From positions 7,679,501 through 7,743,500 of the forward strand of contig CM069613.1 of assembly GCA_035771175.1 (NCBI GenBank): a stretch of DNA of 64,000 bases. The letters run 5' to 3'. Below are positions 35,197-46,476 of this stretch, piece by piece. The translations under genes and the position numbers were made by a program. Each line of letters begins with the position of its first letter. Position 1 is the first letter of the stretch. The notes below the pieces were generated by a model. It made no database searches, was not told the origin of the DNA, and saw only the letters and a program-made list of their open reading frames with translations. This stretch comes from Paratinospora sagittata (Eukaryota; Streptophyta; Magnoliopsida; Ranunculales; Menispermaceae).

Positions 35197-38085
35197 TGTG
35201 GCGACCCCGCTCCCCGGACCACCAACCCCACAAGGAATGGCGTGCGGAATGCCGGGGCGGGACACCAGGCGTAGGCATCTCCGACCACTCCTCAACTCCC
35301 GTGAGGTGGTTGAGACCCTACGAGCCTTATCTCAAACAACGACATAATATCAAAAGGTACTAAACAAAACTACTCACCGTATCAATCATCCAAGACAATA
35401 GATAATCCATAAAAATTGAACCATAAATAAAATCATAATCCCTACAGTCCATTAAAATTGACATACACATAAAGTCCAAAATTGTGGGTACAAATAAAAA
35501 CCGTCATATGCCCACATGGTCTATCTAACAAGTCTCAACTCACCCAAACTACAATGTGGTAAGTATTATAATTACATAATCCAAAATATAATACTTCATA
35601 ATTTAAAACACAGTTCAATCAAAATGCCTCTCAACTCACATCGAGGCTTTGGATTCTCTCGCAGGCAAGGCCCTCAAGATATAACTACTCTTTTGCCCTT
35701 ATTCGGGACAGAAGGACCTGAAAGAGGAAAATGAGGGTGAGCCAACGGTGCCCAGTGAATAGAATTCAAATATGCTATCAATACTCATCAATAAATATCA
35801 TGTATGCATGTCAATGTGTAGCATGATTAAAAGCTCATAACATATAGATATCAAGCATTTATTATAAGTTCGATGCAAGTAAAAGTTTATCAATTTGGAT
35901 CCACATTCCACATGCATTGGGTTACTAGTGCACATCTGTTTCACTGTACCGTTGACCCCAATCTCTTCCTTTCCTAAAACCCTCCTATGACAAGGTTAAG
36001 TCCCCCTATTAGCCAGATAAATGGGCCCAACCAAAGTCATAAGGTTTTCTCAAATCAATGCATCATTCAAAACATTAGAACACATTCATGCTTTCAACAT
36101 ACAATATATAAGTGATATGATGACATAAAAGATATAATCATAAATGAAGTCTACTCACAACCAAGCCTCGCGAGAGTATTTAACCACACACGACCACCAA
36201 ACCGAATCAACCCAATCAAGATCCTGAAACATACATCAATATCCTGCCATACATCAATTTCTATGTTCAATCACATAGACATTACACATCAACCCTAAAT
36301 CAGCCCACATATAAACAATAGGCCTAAATCTCATCTAATCCCATCATTCAACTCAAATCACATGACTTAGGCCTCTAATGCATAGTTCTCATACATAAAC
36401 CATTCTATTAATCAAAAATACTGATTTTCAATTCCTTAGGCATAAACATGCCCAAATTGGGTCACTTGATCACAAGTAGGCCTAACCCATGATATGGTCA
36501 CAACCACCAAATCAGTAGCATAATCAACTCTAATCATGCTTAATTAAACATAAGTTGCATCAATTCAATGATTTTAGGCCAAAAGCATCAAAATCCCTAA
36601 AATATGAAAATTTTCATACTTAGGCCATATTGCCGATTTACACTAGGTCACCATGTTCAGCCATGTATATCACTGATTTTGCATCATGGTTTCATCAACA
36701 ATGACAACTAGGTCAACATAGTTGATATGCAAGCTATTTGGAAAGGTCTAAGTTCATATTCTCAATTTAGGTCTAATACAAGCAACCCTACCAATTCTTC
36801 ATTTAGTATTCTGTTCAGATGTATCAATCTACCAACAGAAATATGTAATCACAAAATCAACCGTACAGATTGAAGTATATGAAGAAACAAACCTTCTGTC
36901 CAAATATCAGCCCAATCCAACGGTGGAGCAAAAAGATAAGTACCTTTGATGAACAAGTCTCTAATCAGACAATTTCTCCTTTCCTGCTGCAAATACTCAA
37001 ACTCAAATGACTATATCACACAAAATACTAAACGAATAAACATCTTAACCGTCCAGAATACATACGTATCAGTTATAAACTACATACCCAAATTTTATAT
37101 CCATCCAACGGTAGATTGTGGAGATCTATAAGTTTGAGCGAAACGGCACGAGAAATCCAGACTTTCCGACAAGCTTTGTTTCAGAGGTTAGATCTCTCAG
37201 GAAAAACCTCTAATCAAGATCTCCACCGTTCAGAATGCAGAAATATCAGTTGTACACTACGTACCCAAATTATATATCCATGCAACGGTAGATTAAAGAG
37301 ATCTAGAACTTTGAGCGAAACGGCGCGAGAAATCCAGATTTTCCGACCAGCTTTGTTTGAGAGGTTAGATCTCTTAGACGAAACCTTTGATCAAGATCTC
37401 CATCGACCAGAATGAATAACCATAAGCTACGAACTTACTGACAAAGTTTGAGCTCAATCTGACCATTTATCCCAAAGATCCAGCTCTTTGATGAAAATGT
37501 CGCAGAGATATTCCTCCTGCAACTCCCTCCTTCTTTCTCTTCTTCTTTCCTTTCTCTTCTTTTCTTTCTCTTCTTTTTTCCTTTCTCTCCACTCACCTCT
37601 TTCTAGCACTTCCTTGATTCCCTCCTCCACTCACCTCACTTTCTAGCACATTCTTGGATTAGAGAAGTGGGCATGGGACACTTGTCCACTTTCGTGCACC
37701 AACCTTCACATGTGTTGGTCTCATACTACCCATACCAACCACATATACTTTAACCAATCTCATGCTTCCATGTATTTTAAATGTTCAATCAATTTAGTAC
37801 ACCAAATTTTCATTCTCATTTATCTTTTTATTCAATCAATCCTAACCCATATCAATTCATGGTTTAATGGGCCCATGCATAAATAATAACATATGCATTA
37901 TACTTTAATTTAACATGACCCATATACAATTTATGATACACATATTTATATACATTATCAAGCATCAACTATACAAACATTAAACAACCATCAAACAAAC
38001 ACCAAACATAACAAGGCAACGCATAGAGTTTGGGCAAAGTGCAATTGGGTTATGGGCTAGATGAAATAATTTTCGGGGCGTCACA
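35197..38085 (-). repeat. Solo LTR A (2889 bp) in gypsy RNase H
   Basis: On the plus strand it starts TGTGGCGACCCC and ends GGGGCGTCACA, flanked by a perfect 5-bp duplication AGTAC (35192-35196 and 38086-38090). It has no internal region, hence a solo LTR left by recombination. By comparison with the gypsy LTRs it is in minus orientation. It is the inverted homologue of 38373-41278 along its whole length, with differences throughout. Confidence 0.92.
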
Positions 38086-38090
38086 AGTAC

Positions 38091-38372
38091 ACATCCCAGA
38101 CCTAAGAGTGATGCATCAGTATAAATCACCAACTCTTTCCCAAGCTCTGAAAGAATCAACACTGGAGCTGTAGTTAACCTCTTTTTCAACTCACTAAAAG
38201 CTTTCTCACAGGCATCCGACCACGTGAAGGCCACGTTCTTCTGAGTCAGGTTAGTCATCGGCGCAGATATCGTGGAAAGGTCTTTCACGAACTTCCTGTA
38301 ATAGCAAGCCAAACCCAGAAAGCTACGAATCTCAGTCATTGTGGTAGGTCTTGGCCAATCAATGATTGCCTC
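38091..38372 (-). pseudogene. Gypsy RT C-terminus/RNase H start, isolated between solo LTRs
   Basis: The translation reads TEIRSFLGLACYYRKFVKDL ... APVLILSELGKELVIYTDAS, the thumb and RNase H start, including the first RNase H Asp (YTDAS). The segment is bounded by the two solo LTR insertions and joins in sense to 35191 on one side and 41284 on the other. Confidence 0.9.
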
Positions 38373-41278
38373 TGTGACGCCCCGAAAATTATTTCATTTA
38401 GCCCATAACCCAATTGCATTTTTGCCCAAACTCTATGTGTTGTCTTGATATGTTTGGTGTTTGTTTGATGATTGTTTAATGTTTGTATAGTTGATGCTTG
38501 ATAATGTATATAAATATATGTATCATAAATTGTATATGAGTCATGTTAAATTAAAGTATAATGCATATGTTATGATTTATGCATGGGCTCATTAAACCAT
38601 GAATTGATATGGGTTAGGATTAATTGAATAAAAGGATAAATGAAATTGAAAATTTGGTGTATTAAATGGATTGGACATTTAAAATACATGTGGTTGGTAT
38701 GGGTAGTATGAGACCAACACATGTGAAGGTTGGTGCATGAAAGTGGACAAGTGTCCAATGTCCACTTCTCTTCTTCAAGGAAGTGCTAGAATGAGTGGAG
38801 AGAATCAAGGAGGGAATCAAGGAAGTGCTAGAAAGAGGTGAGTGGAGAGAAAGAAAAAGAAGAGAAAGGAAAGAAGAAGAGAAGGAAGAAGAGAGTTGCA
38901 GGAGGAAGATCCCTGCGACATTTCCATCAAAGAGGTGGATCTTTGGAATATACGGTCAGATTGAGCTCAAATTTTATCAGCACGTTCGTAGCTTATGGTT
39001 CTTCATTCTGGTCGGTGGAGATCTTGATCAGAGGTTTCGTCTAAGAGATCTAACCTCTCAAACAAAGCTGGTCGGAAAGTCTGGATTTCTCGCACCGTTT
39101 CGGTCAAACTTATAGATATCCTAAATCTACCATTAGATGGCTACCAAATTTGGGTATGTGGTTTAAAACTGATATTTCTACATTCTGAACGGTGGAGATC
39201 TTAATTAGAGGCTTTTTCTAAGAGATATAACCTCTCAAACGAAGCTGGTCGGAATTTCTGGGTTTCTCGAGCCGTTTCGGTCAAACTTATAGATCTCCTC
39301 AATCTACCGTTGGATGGATATAACATTTGGGTATGTAGTTTATAACAGATATTTCTGTATTCTGAACGGTGGAGATGTTTATACGTGTAGTAGTTTGTGT
39401 GATATAGCCATCTGAGTTTGGGTATTTGCAGCAGGAAAGGAGAAACTGTCTGATTAGATACTTGTTCATCAAAGATACATATCTTTTCGGTCCACCGTTG
39501 GATTGGGCTGAAATTTAGACAGAAGGTTTGTTTCTTCACATACTTCAATATGTACGGTTGATTTTGTGATTACATATTTCTATTGGTAGACTAATACATC
39601 TGAACAGAATATTAAATGAAGAATTGGTAAGGTGCTTGTATTGGACCTAAATTTAGAATATGAACTTAGACATTTCCAAATAGCTTGCATGTCAACTATG
39701 TTGACCTAGTTGCCATTGTTGATGAACCTATGATGCAAAATCAGTGATATACATGGCTGAACATGGTGACCTAGTGTAAATCGACAATATGGCCTAAGTA
39801 TGGAAAATTTCATATTTTAGGGCTTTTGATGCTTTTGGCCTAGAATCATTGAATTGATGCAACTTATGTTTAATTAAGCATGATTAGAGTTGATTAGGCT
39901 ACTGATTTGGTGGTTGTGACCATATCATGGGTTAGGCCTACTTATGATCAAGTGACCAAATTTGGACATGTTTATGCCTAAGGAATTGAAAATCAGTATT
40001 TTTGATTAATAGAATGGTTTATGTATGAGAACTATGCATTAGAGGCCTAAGTCATGTGATTTGAGTTGAATGATGAGATTAGATGGGATTTAGGCCTATT
40101 GTTTATATATGGGCTGATTTAGGGTTGATGTGTAATGTCTATGTGATTGAGCATAGAAATTGATGTATGGTAGGATATTGATGTATGTTTCAGGATCTTG
40201 ATTGGGTTGATTCGGTTTGGTGGTCGTGTGTGGTTAAATACTCTCGCGAGGCTTGGTTGTGAGTAGACTTCATTTATGATTATATCTTTTATGTCATCAT
40301 ATCACTTATATATATTGTATCTTGAAAGCATGAATGCGTTCTAATGTTTTGAATGATGCATTGATTTGAGAAAACCTTATGACTTTGGTTGGACCCATCT
40401 ATCTGGCTAATAGGGGGACTTAACCTTGTCATAAGAGGGTTTCAGGAAAGAAAATGATTGGGATCAACGGCACGGTGAAATAGACGTGTACTAGTAACCC
40501 AAATAAACATGATTGGGATCAACGGCACGGTGAAATAGACGTGTACTAGTAACCCAAGGCATGTGGAATGTGGATCCAAATTGATAAACTTTTACTTGCA
40601 TCGAACTTATTATAAATGCTTGATATCTATATGTTATGAGCTTTTAATCATGCTACACATTCACATGCATACATGATATTTATTGATGAGTATTGATAAC
40701 ATATTTGAATTCTATTCACTGGGCATCGTTGGCTCACCCTCATTTTCCTCTTTCAGGTCCTTCTGTCCCGAATAAGGGCAAAGGAGTAGTCATATCTTGA
40801 GAGCTTTGCCTGCGAGAGAATCCAAGGCCTCGATGTGAGTTGAGAGGCATTTTGATTGATTTGTGTTTTAAATTATGAAGTACTATATTTTGGATTATGT
40901 AATTATAACACTTACCACATTGTAGTATGGGTGAGTTGGGACTTGTTAGATAGACTATGTGGGCATATGACGGTTTTATTTGTACCCACAATTTTGGACT
41001 TTATGAGTATGTCAATTTTAATGGACTGTAGGGATTATGATTATTATTTATGGTTCATTTTTTTATGGATTATCTCTTGTCTTGGATGATTAATACGGTG
41101 GGTAGTTTTGTTTAATACCTTTTGATATCATATCGTTGTTTGGGATAAGGCTTGTAGGGTCTCAACCACCTCACGGGAGTTGAGGAGTGGTCGGAGATGC
41201 CTACGCCGGGCGTCCCGCCCCGGCATTCCGTACGCCATTCCCTACGGAGTTGGTGGTCCGGGGTGCGGGGTCGCCACA
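38373..41278 (+). repeat. Solo LTR B (2906 bp) in gypsy RT
   Basis: It starts TGTGACGCCCCG and ends GGGTCGCCACA, flanked by a perfect 5-bp duplication GCCTC (38368-38372 and 41279-41283). It is the same family as solo LTR A but in plus orientation. It carries a private 55-bp tandem duplication at about 40455-40557. No coding region. Confidence 0.92.
40455..40557 (+). repeat. 55-bp tandem duplication inside solo LTR B
   Basis: TGATTGGGATCAACGGCACG... occurs at 40455 and again at 40510. The equivalent place in solo LTR A (about 35920-35965) has a single copy, so the duplication is recent and local. Confidence 0.8.
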
Positions 41279-41283
41279 GCCTC

Positions 41284-42089
41284 AACCTTAGCAGAATCAA
41301 CAGAAATACCCTCTGCACTAACCACATGACCCAAGAATTTCACCTCAGTCATCCAGAAATCACACTTGCTCAGCTTGGCATACAGCCTATGCTCCAACAA
41401 TGTCTGCAAGGTAACTGTAAGATGACGCTCATGATCCTCTCTTGTCTTAGAATCTACTAGGATATCATCGATGAAGACTATAATGAACTGGTCAAGGTAC
41501 GGCCTGAACACTCTCTGCATCAGATCCATGAACATAGCTGGTGCATTAGTCAACCCGAAGGGAATCACCAGAAACTCATAATGTTCATACCTCGTCCGAA
41601 AAGCAGTTTTCGGCACATCCTCATTTCTTATCCTCAACTAATGGTACCCAGACCTCAAGTCAATCTTCGAAAAGAACTTGGCCCCAATTAATTGATCAAA
41701 CAAGTCATCAATACGAGGAAGTGGATACTTGGTCTTGACAGTCACCTTATTCAGCTGACGGTAGTCTATACACAAACGAAGACTCCCGTCCTTTTTCTTG
41801 AGAACAACACAGGTGCTCCTCGAGGTGACCTGCTAGGGGAAATAAATCCCTTGTCCATCAGCTCATCAAGTTGGGCTCTGAGTTCATTCAGCTCTTTCGG
41901 TGCCATACGATACGGTGGAATGAAAATGGGTTTAGTCCCGGGCATCATCTCAATGATAAAGTCTACCTCTCGCCTAGACGACAAGCCAGGTAACTCATCA
42001 GGAAAAACCTCTGGGTACTCGCAGACTACAAGAATGTCTGCTAGTTGAATACTCTGACCCACATCATCCACTGGCGTCAAACTCGCCAT
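41284..42089 (-). pseudogene. Gypsy reverse transcriptase N-terminal and palm
   Basis: 41766-42089 carries the segment before RT (EYPEVFPDELPGL, IPPYRMAPKELNEL). 41284-41637 carries the palm region ([20 protein letters not shown] and the catalytic [10 protein letters not shown]; the usual form is FIDDILVYSK). Stops and a frameshift separate them. The downstream side is cut by solo LTR B. Confidence 0.9.
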
Positions 42090-42122
42090 CGTAGCAACCT
42101 CATTATCAGTGGCTAATCTACC

Positions 42123-42659
42123 CTAGGTAGGTGGTCTCGATGCAGTCCTGCCTCGAAAGATGAAGACTGGCTCTCCGGGCATCTGAAAGATAACCCTCTT
42201 GCCGAAGCAATCAATGTGAGCGTGATACGTTGCTAGCCAATCCATACCCAAAATGGCATCAAACTCTAGGAACTCTAAGACTCTAAGGTCAATAGACATC
42301 TCATGGTCCTCGAATCTCACAATGCATCCCACACATACCATACTAGGGTAAATTCTCTCACCGACCGCCATACTCAAAATCAACGGCGTACTAGTCCTAA
42401 CAGTAGACAATCTCAATCTATCTACTACACCACTAGAAATAAATGACAGAGTAGAACCAGCATCAATCAAGACATACATCAAAGAATTGCAAATGTTGAT
42501 TGTACCGTATATTAGTTGCTTGCTAGCCTCAGGATCTGCCTGCGTAACAACTCTGGCCTGCACTCTGGTAGGTGCAGCTGTAGGACTAAACTGACCAAAA
42601 GGCATCCTCTGTGGGCATTGGTTCCTCTTATGCCCAGGAGCCTCGCAACCATAACACAC
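42123..42659 (-). pseudogene. Gypsy zinc knuckle and aspartic protease
   Basis: It starts with a CCHC knuckle (CYGCEAPGHKRNQC), then the retropepsin region with VLIDAGSTLSFIS. The usual active site is D-S/T-G; here it is DAG. The domain runs to GMDWLATYHAHIDC, a standard gypsy protease ending. One open frame of 178 codons. Confidence 0.88.
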
Positions 42660-42923
42660 AATCAGCCTCGGTACTCTAGGTGCAGAAGATACAGCCTGCG
42701 ACCCGGTTTCGACTGTCTGTTGTCCACCAGATTTGACAAAACTCTGTTGCTGCTGCTGGGATCGACTAAAAATCTGAACACTCTAGCCCGCAACTGGTGG
42801 TACCAATGATACTGGAGCGGAGGCTACAAATGCCTCGTATCCACTATCGTTGAATCTTGGCCTCTTATTACGTCGGCCTCTCCTGCCACTGAAATATTGT
42901 GCCTCTGACCCTGCCTGCTGAGT

Positions 42924-43294
42924 CTAAACTGTAGGAGTTGCGGGTGCCTGGACTGCTGCAGGTAACCTCATTCGAGAAATGGCCTCTGCGGCCTGCCCCA
43001 TAGCCAGCGCATAGGTCTGAACACCAGCCAGTGCCAAACCCTGACAGATACGGTATCTGAAACCATCTCGTATCCTCTGCACCCTCAGCTCATCGGTAGA
43101 AACCATCTCTGGAGCGAAGAGTGCCAACCTGTTGAACTCTTGCTCGTACTCTCTCACGGACATGTAGCCCTGGGTCAGACGTAGAAACTGGATCCGACGT
43201 TGATCCCTCTCGGCCCGTGGATAGAACTCTACAAAGAACAACTCCTTGAATCTAGTCCAGGTCCGGACCTCGCCCTCGAGACGCTCCACCCGTT
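42924..43294 (-). pseudogene. Gypsy gag C-terminal part
   Basis: Retrotrans_gag-like: TWTRFKELFFVEFYP, LTQGYMSVREYEQEFNRLA and FAPEMVSTDELRVQRIRDG. The frame runs directly into LTR sequence at about 43295, so the gag N-terminus is gone. Confidence 0.85.
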
Positions 43295-45067
43295 CTCCAA
43301 ATTACCAAATATAAAATTCCAGAGTCTTCAAAATGATACAAAACCCAACACATCCCAACTATGTGTTAAATATACAATTATTAGGTGTTATCATGTACAT
43401 AATTATCAAAATACAAAACTAAATGTACAACACCTACCTAAAACAAAAACAATGGATGCTCCGCAGTCAAACCTTCCCTTTTCCTTTTCTATCAGATCCT
43501 GAAAGAAGATGGTGAGGTGTGAGCTACAGCCAGCTCAGTGAATGTTATTTACAAGTGGCATATACGTGCATTTATAAAACATGGTAAGATCATAAATCAT
43601 TGAAATATCATGATGACGAAATATATTACATACATGCTAACATAATGCATCAAGTCATAGATAAGACAATCCATAAAATTTGTAGTCATGCTCATGCAAT
43701 CCTAACACCTCCTGAGTATGGGGGTTTCAAGGCCTGGTGCGCGACACACAGCGCCCGAACACACACACAATACTCGTATTCTAATAAGGTTTATGGGGTC
43801 GTGCAACACGTATGATTAGTTTAAACTAACCTACCCATACACAAGGCATAAAACCCTCTGCAGGGTACACAACAGGGATCACCGCTAGACTTACAAGAAA
43901 TCCCAAGAAGGGAATTCCAACTAGGAGTCTCAACCCGAATTGTCATCCCAATGAATTATGTTTAAATATATTTCATGGAAAACATTAAAACATGCATACC
44001 ATAATACATAAGCATTTCAAACATTTCTATAATACAATGCCACATATAAATAATCCAAAAGTAAAGGAACACTCACACTTGATTGGCTAAGTCTAGCCAA
44101 TCTAATCGCCAAAACTCTCCAATTGACTAAACGGGTTCAAGATCAATCACAACACCTGGAAATAACATGGTTCACATAATCGAAAATCAGTCATAAAGTG
44201 TGTCAAAACCCCATGTTCAAACCCAATATAGAGTCAATTAGATTCTAAATTGATTACCCCCTCGAGCCAATTTCCATATTGGCCAACTTGATCATTTAGA
44301 CTCAATTAAACTAAGATTGACCTAAATTGAATGTAATAGGATGATCCCATGATCCAACCACTAATATACATGAAACTCAATTATAATTAGGGTCAATTAG
44401 ACAATACATCAAGTCAATTTCATCAATTGACTAAGTCTTGGTCAAAATCCCCAATTAGGCCAATATAAAACATAAGGTCAAAATGAACTAAGTCATATCA
44501 ATTTAACATAGGTTCTAACATTTTAAACTCATGATTCTACTCAATTTGGGTCAAATTAAACAATCCCCAAGTCAATTTCATAAATTGACTTGCTTTGGGT
44601 GAAAACTTCCAATTTGGGCAAAATCCCCTAATTACATGCAAAATTGTCAAAGTACATGAAAAATGTCAAATACTTAGCCTAGATCAAAATTAGTCAACCT
44701 TAGGGTGTCCATTATGAGAACCCACTGAATTCTTTCATCAACAACCCTAATCATATCCAATTAGACCTACATTGCATAATTTTTCAGATTTTATATCAAG
44801 AGCACCAAAAACCCAAACCTGGAAATTTTCATACATAGGCCATATTACCAATTTTACACTAGGCCACCATGTTCAGCCATGAATTTTACTGATCTTGCAA
44901 CATGGAATCATCCACAATGGCCACTAGGTCAACATAGTTGACATGCAAATATTTTGAAAAAGTCTAAGGTCATAAACTAAGTATAGGTCATTTGAACTAA
45001 CCCTTCTAATTTCTTGCTAGAAATTGGGGGTTTGACCATTAGTGTACTCCTAACACTCTCTAATCAC
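43295..45067 (-). repeat. Gypsy 5' LTR, part 1 (truncated at gag side)
   Basis: It is homologous to 30527-32296 of the 3' LTR. The first roughly 172 bp on the gag side, the primer-binding site and the gag start are deleted. The join lies in a shared TTCTCCAAATTACC. It ends with the MULE target TCTAATCAC (45059-45067). Confidence 0.9.
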
Positions 45068-45202
45068 GGGCTTTTGACATGATTACCCTTAAAAAAAAAA
45101 TTCACAAATGCCATCGAAATACAAATAATGACCCATTTGCCATACTTTACTGTTTATTGCACAGTCAGCGCGCCAAACAAGCGCCACGTGGGCGCGAAGG
45201 TG
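45068..45202 (+). repeat. MULE left terminal inverted repeat
   Basis: About 135 bp. The outer 113 bp or so match the right terminus (52445-52557) in inverse orientation. The inner part (AAACAAGCGCCACGTGGGCG) is missing from the right end but present in the small MULEs at 219-2178. Confidence 0.9.
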
Positions 45203-45213
45203 GCATTTGTACA

Positions 45214-45416
45214 AGGAAGGCGTCTTTTGAAAAGACGCCTTCCTTGCATAATTTTTTTTTTAAAGTGAAGGGAATGCGTCTTTTCAAAAGACGCATTCTC
45301 TTCACAAATTTTTTTTTTAACATGAAGGGAATGCGTCTTTTCAAAAGACGCCTTCTCTTCACAATTTTTTTTTAACTGAAGGGAAGGCGTCTTTTCAAAA
45401 GACGCCTTCCCTTAAA
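45214..45416. repeat. Left array of palindromic units in MULE
   Basis: Four palindromes of the form GAAGGCGTCTTTTCAAAAGACGCCTTC, spaced about 55 bp by A/T runs. Each can fold into a hairpin or cruciform. The units differ by single bases (GAATGC versus GAAGGC). The same unit recurs at the right end and in the small MULEs. Confidence 0.9.
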
Positions 45417-45417
45417 C

Positions 45418-46476
45418 CCTACGTATACCCCACCTGCGAGCACACACACTCACTCTTCGCCCCACTCGTCTCTCTGAAACTCTTCGGACAGTTGTCGTCG
45501 TCGCCGTCGTTGGCAACCGAGAGCCATTCTGTGCAAGATCTGATCGTGGTTGTTGCCATTCTCGATCACTAAACAAAGGTGCCATTTTTATTTTTATTTT
45601 TTCATTTTCTTCTTCTTATTATAAGGTTCATAACTCTGTCGTGCTTGTTGCCATTCTCGATCTCGGTTTTTTTTTTTTTTTTGGTGTAGCCAATGATTGA
45701 GTCGAACAAAACTCGTGTGCCTTTTTGGCATCGTGACCACATTCTGCTAAATTCTAGAAAAATTATTTCACAGAAGTAAATGGCATCAAGCAAGGCCATT
45801 CAAATCTTATCTTCACAGGCTAGGAATGTGTTTTAAAATATTCTATCTAAACAAAAAATAGCCGAAGCAAAATCATTCCAAAAGAGCATGAACTAATGAG
45901 CTACAAATATGCAATTATTTTCACATATAATGTGACATTTTAATAGGTTAAAAATTACCATTCTATGATAATTTTTGTTGTTTCGAATTGATCTTTTAGG
46001 GTTTTAGGGATGGAATTTCAGTTTTTTGACTTGTTTTTTGTTTATTCGGAGAAGGGAAATTGGGAACGATTTTGGCTGCTGATCCGATTAATTAGGGATG
46101 GTTATGGTTTTTGAGTTCTTTACTGCAATAACATTTTTATGTAAAAGTACGTTAACAAGTGTGATTTTGCGAGTGATTTTGGTTCTTTGGCTACATTGTT
46201 TTAGGTTGTGGTATGAAATGAATGGACCCTTACTAAGGTGCAGGGAGGTATAATTGATTGGTCAATTTGGATGAAAATTCTACTGATTATCTATATGAAT
46301 TTTAGTACCTAGATGACTCCAAAAGTTGATGAGTTCAATTAAAACAAATGTGCATCATATTCAACAAATTACCCTTATTACATTTCCTTTTAATTGTTAC
46401 TTTGTTGAAGTCATAGGCTTTAATTTCATATTTTGTTTGAAAGAATGATGATTGTATTTTGCTTATTCCCACACAG
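45418..46476 (+). promoter_or_regulatory. MULE leader and first intron
   Basis: A CT/CG-rich leader (ACTCACTCTTCGCCCC, then GTCGTCGTCGCCGTCG) is followed by a splice donor at 45579 (ACAAAG/gtgcca) and an acceptor ending at 46476 (CCCACACAG) directly before ATG. This is probably the transposase promoter and 5' UTR. No TATA box was assigned. Confidence 0.6.

Noticed and set aside
45214..45416. CRISPR-like regular repeats with spacers
   Set aside because: The units are palindromes inside transposon ends in a eukaryotic genome; the spacers are A/T runs, not diverse sequences.
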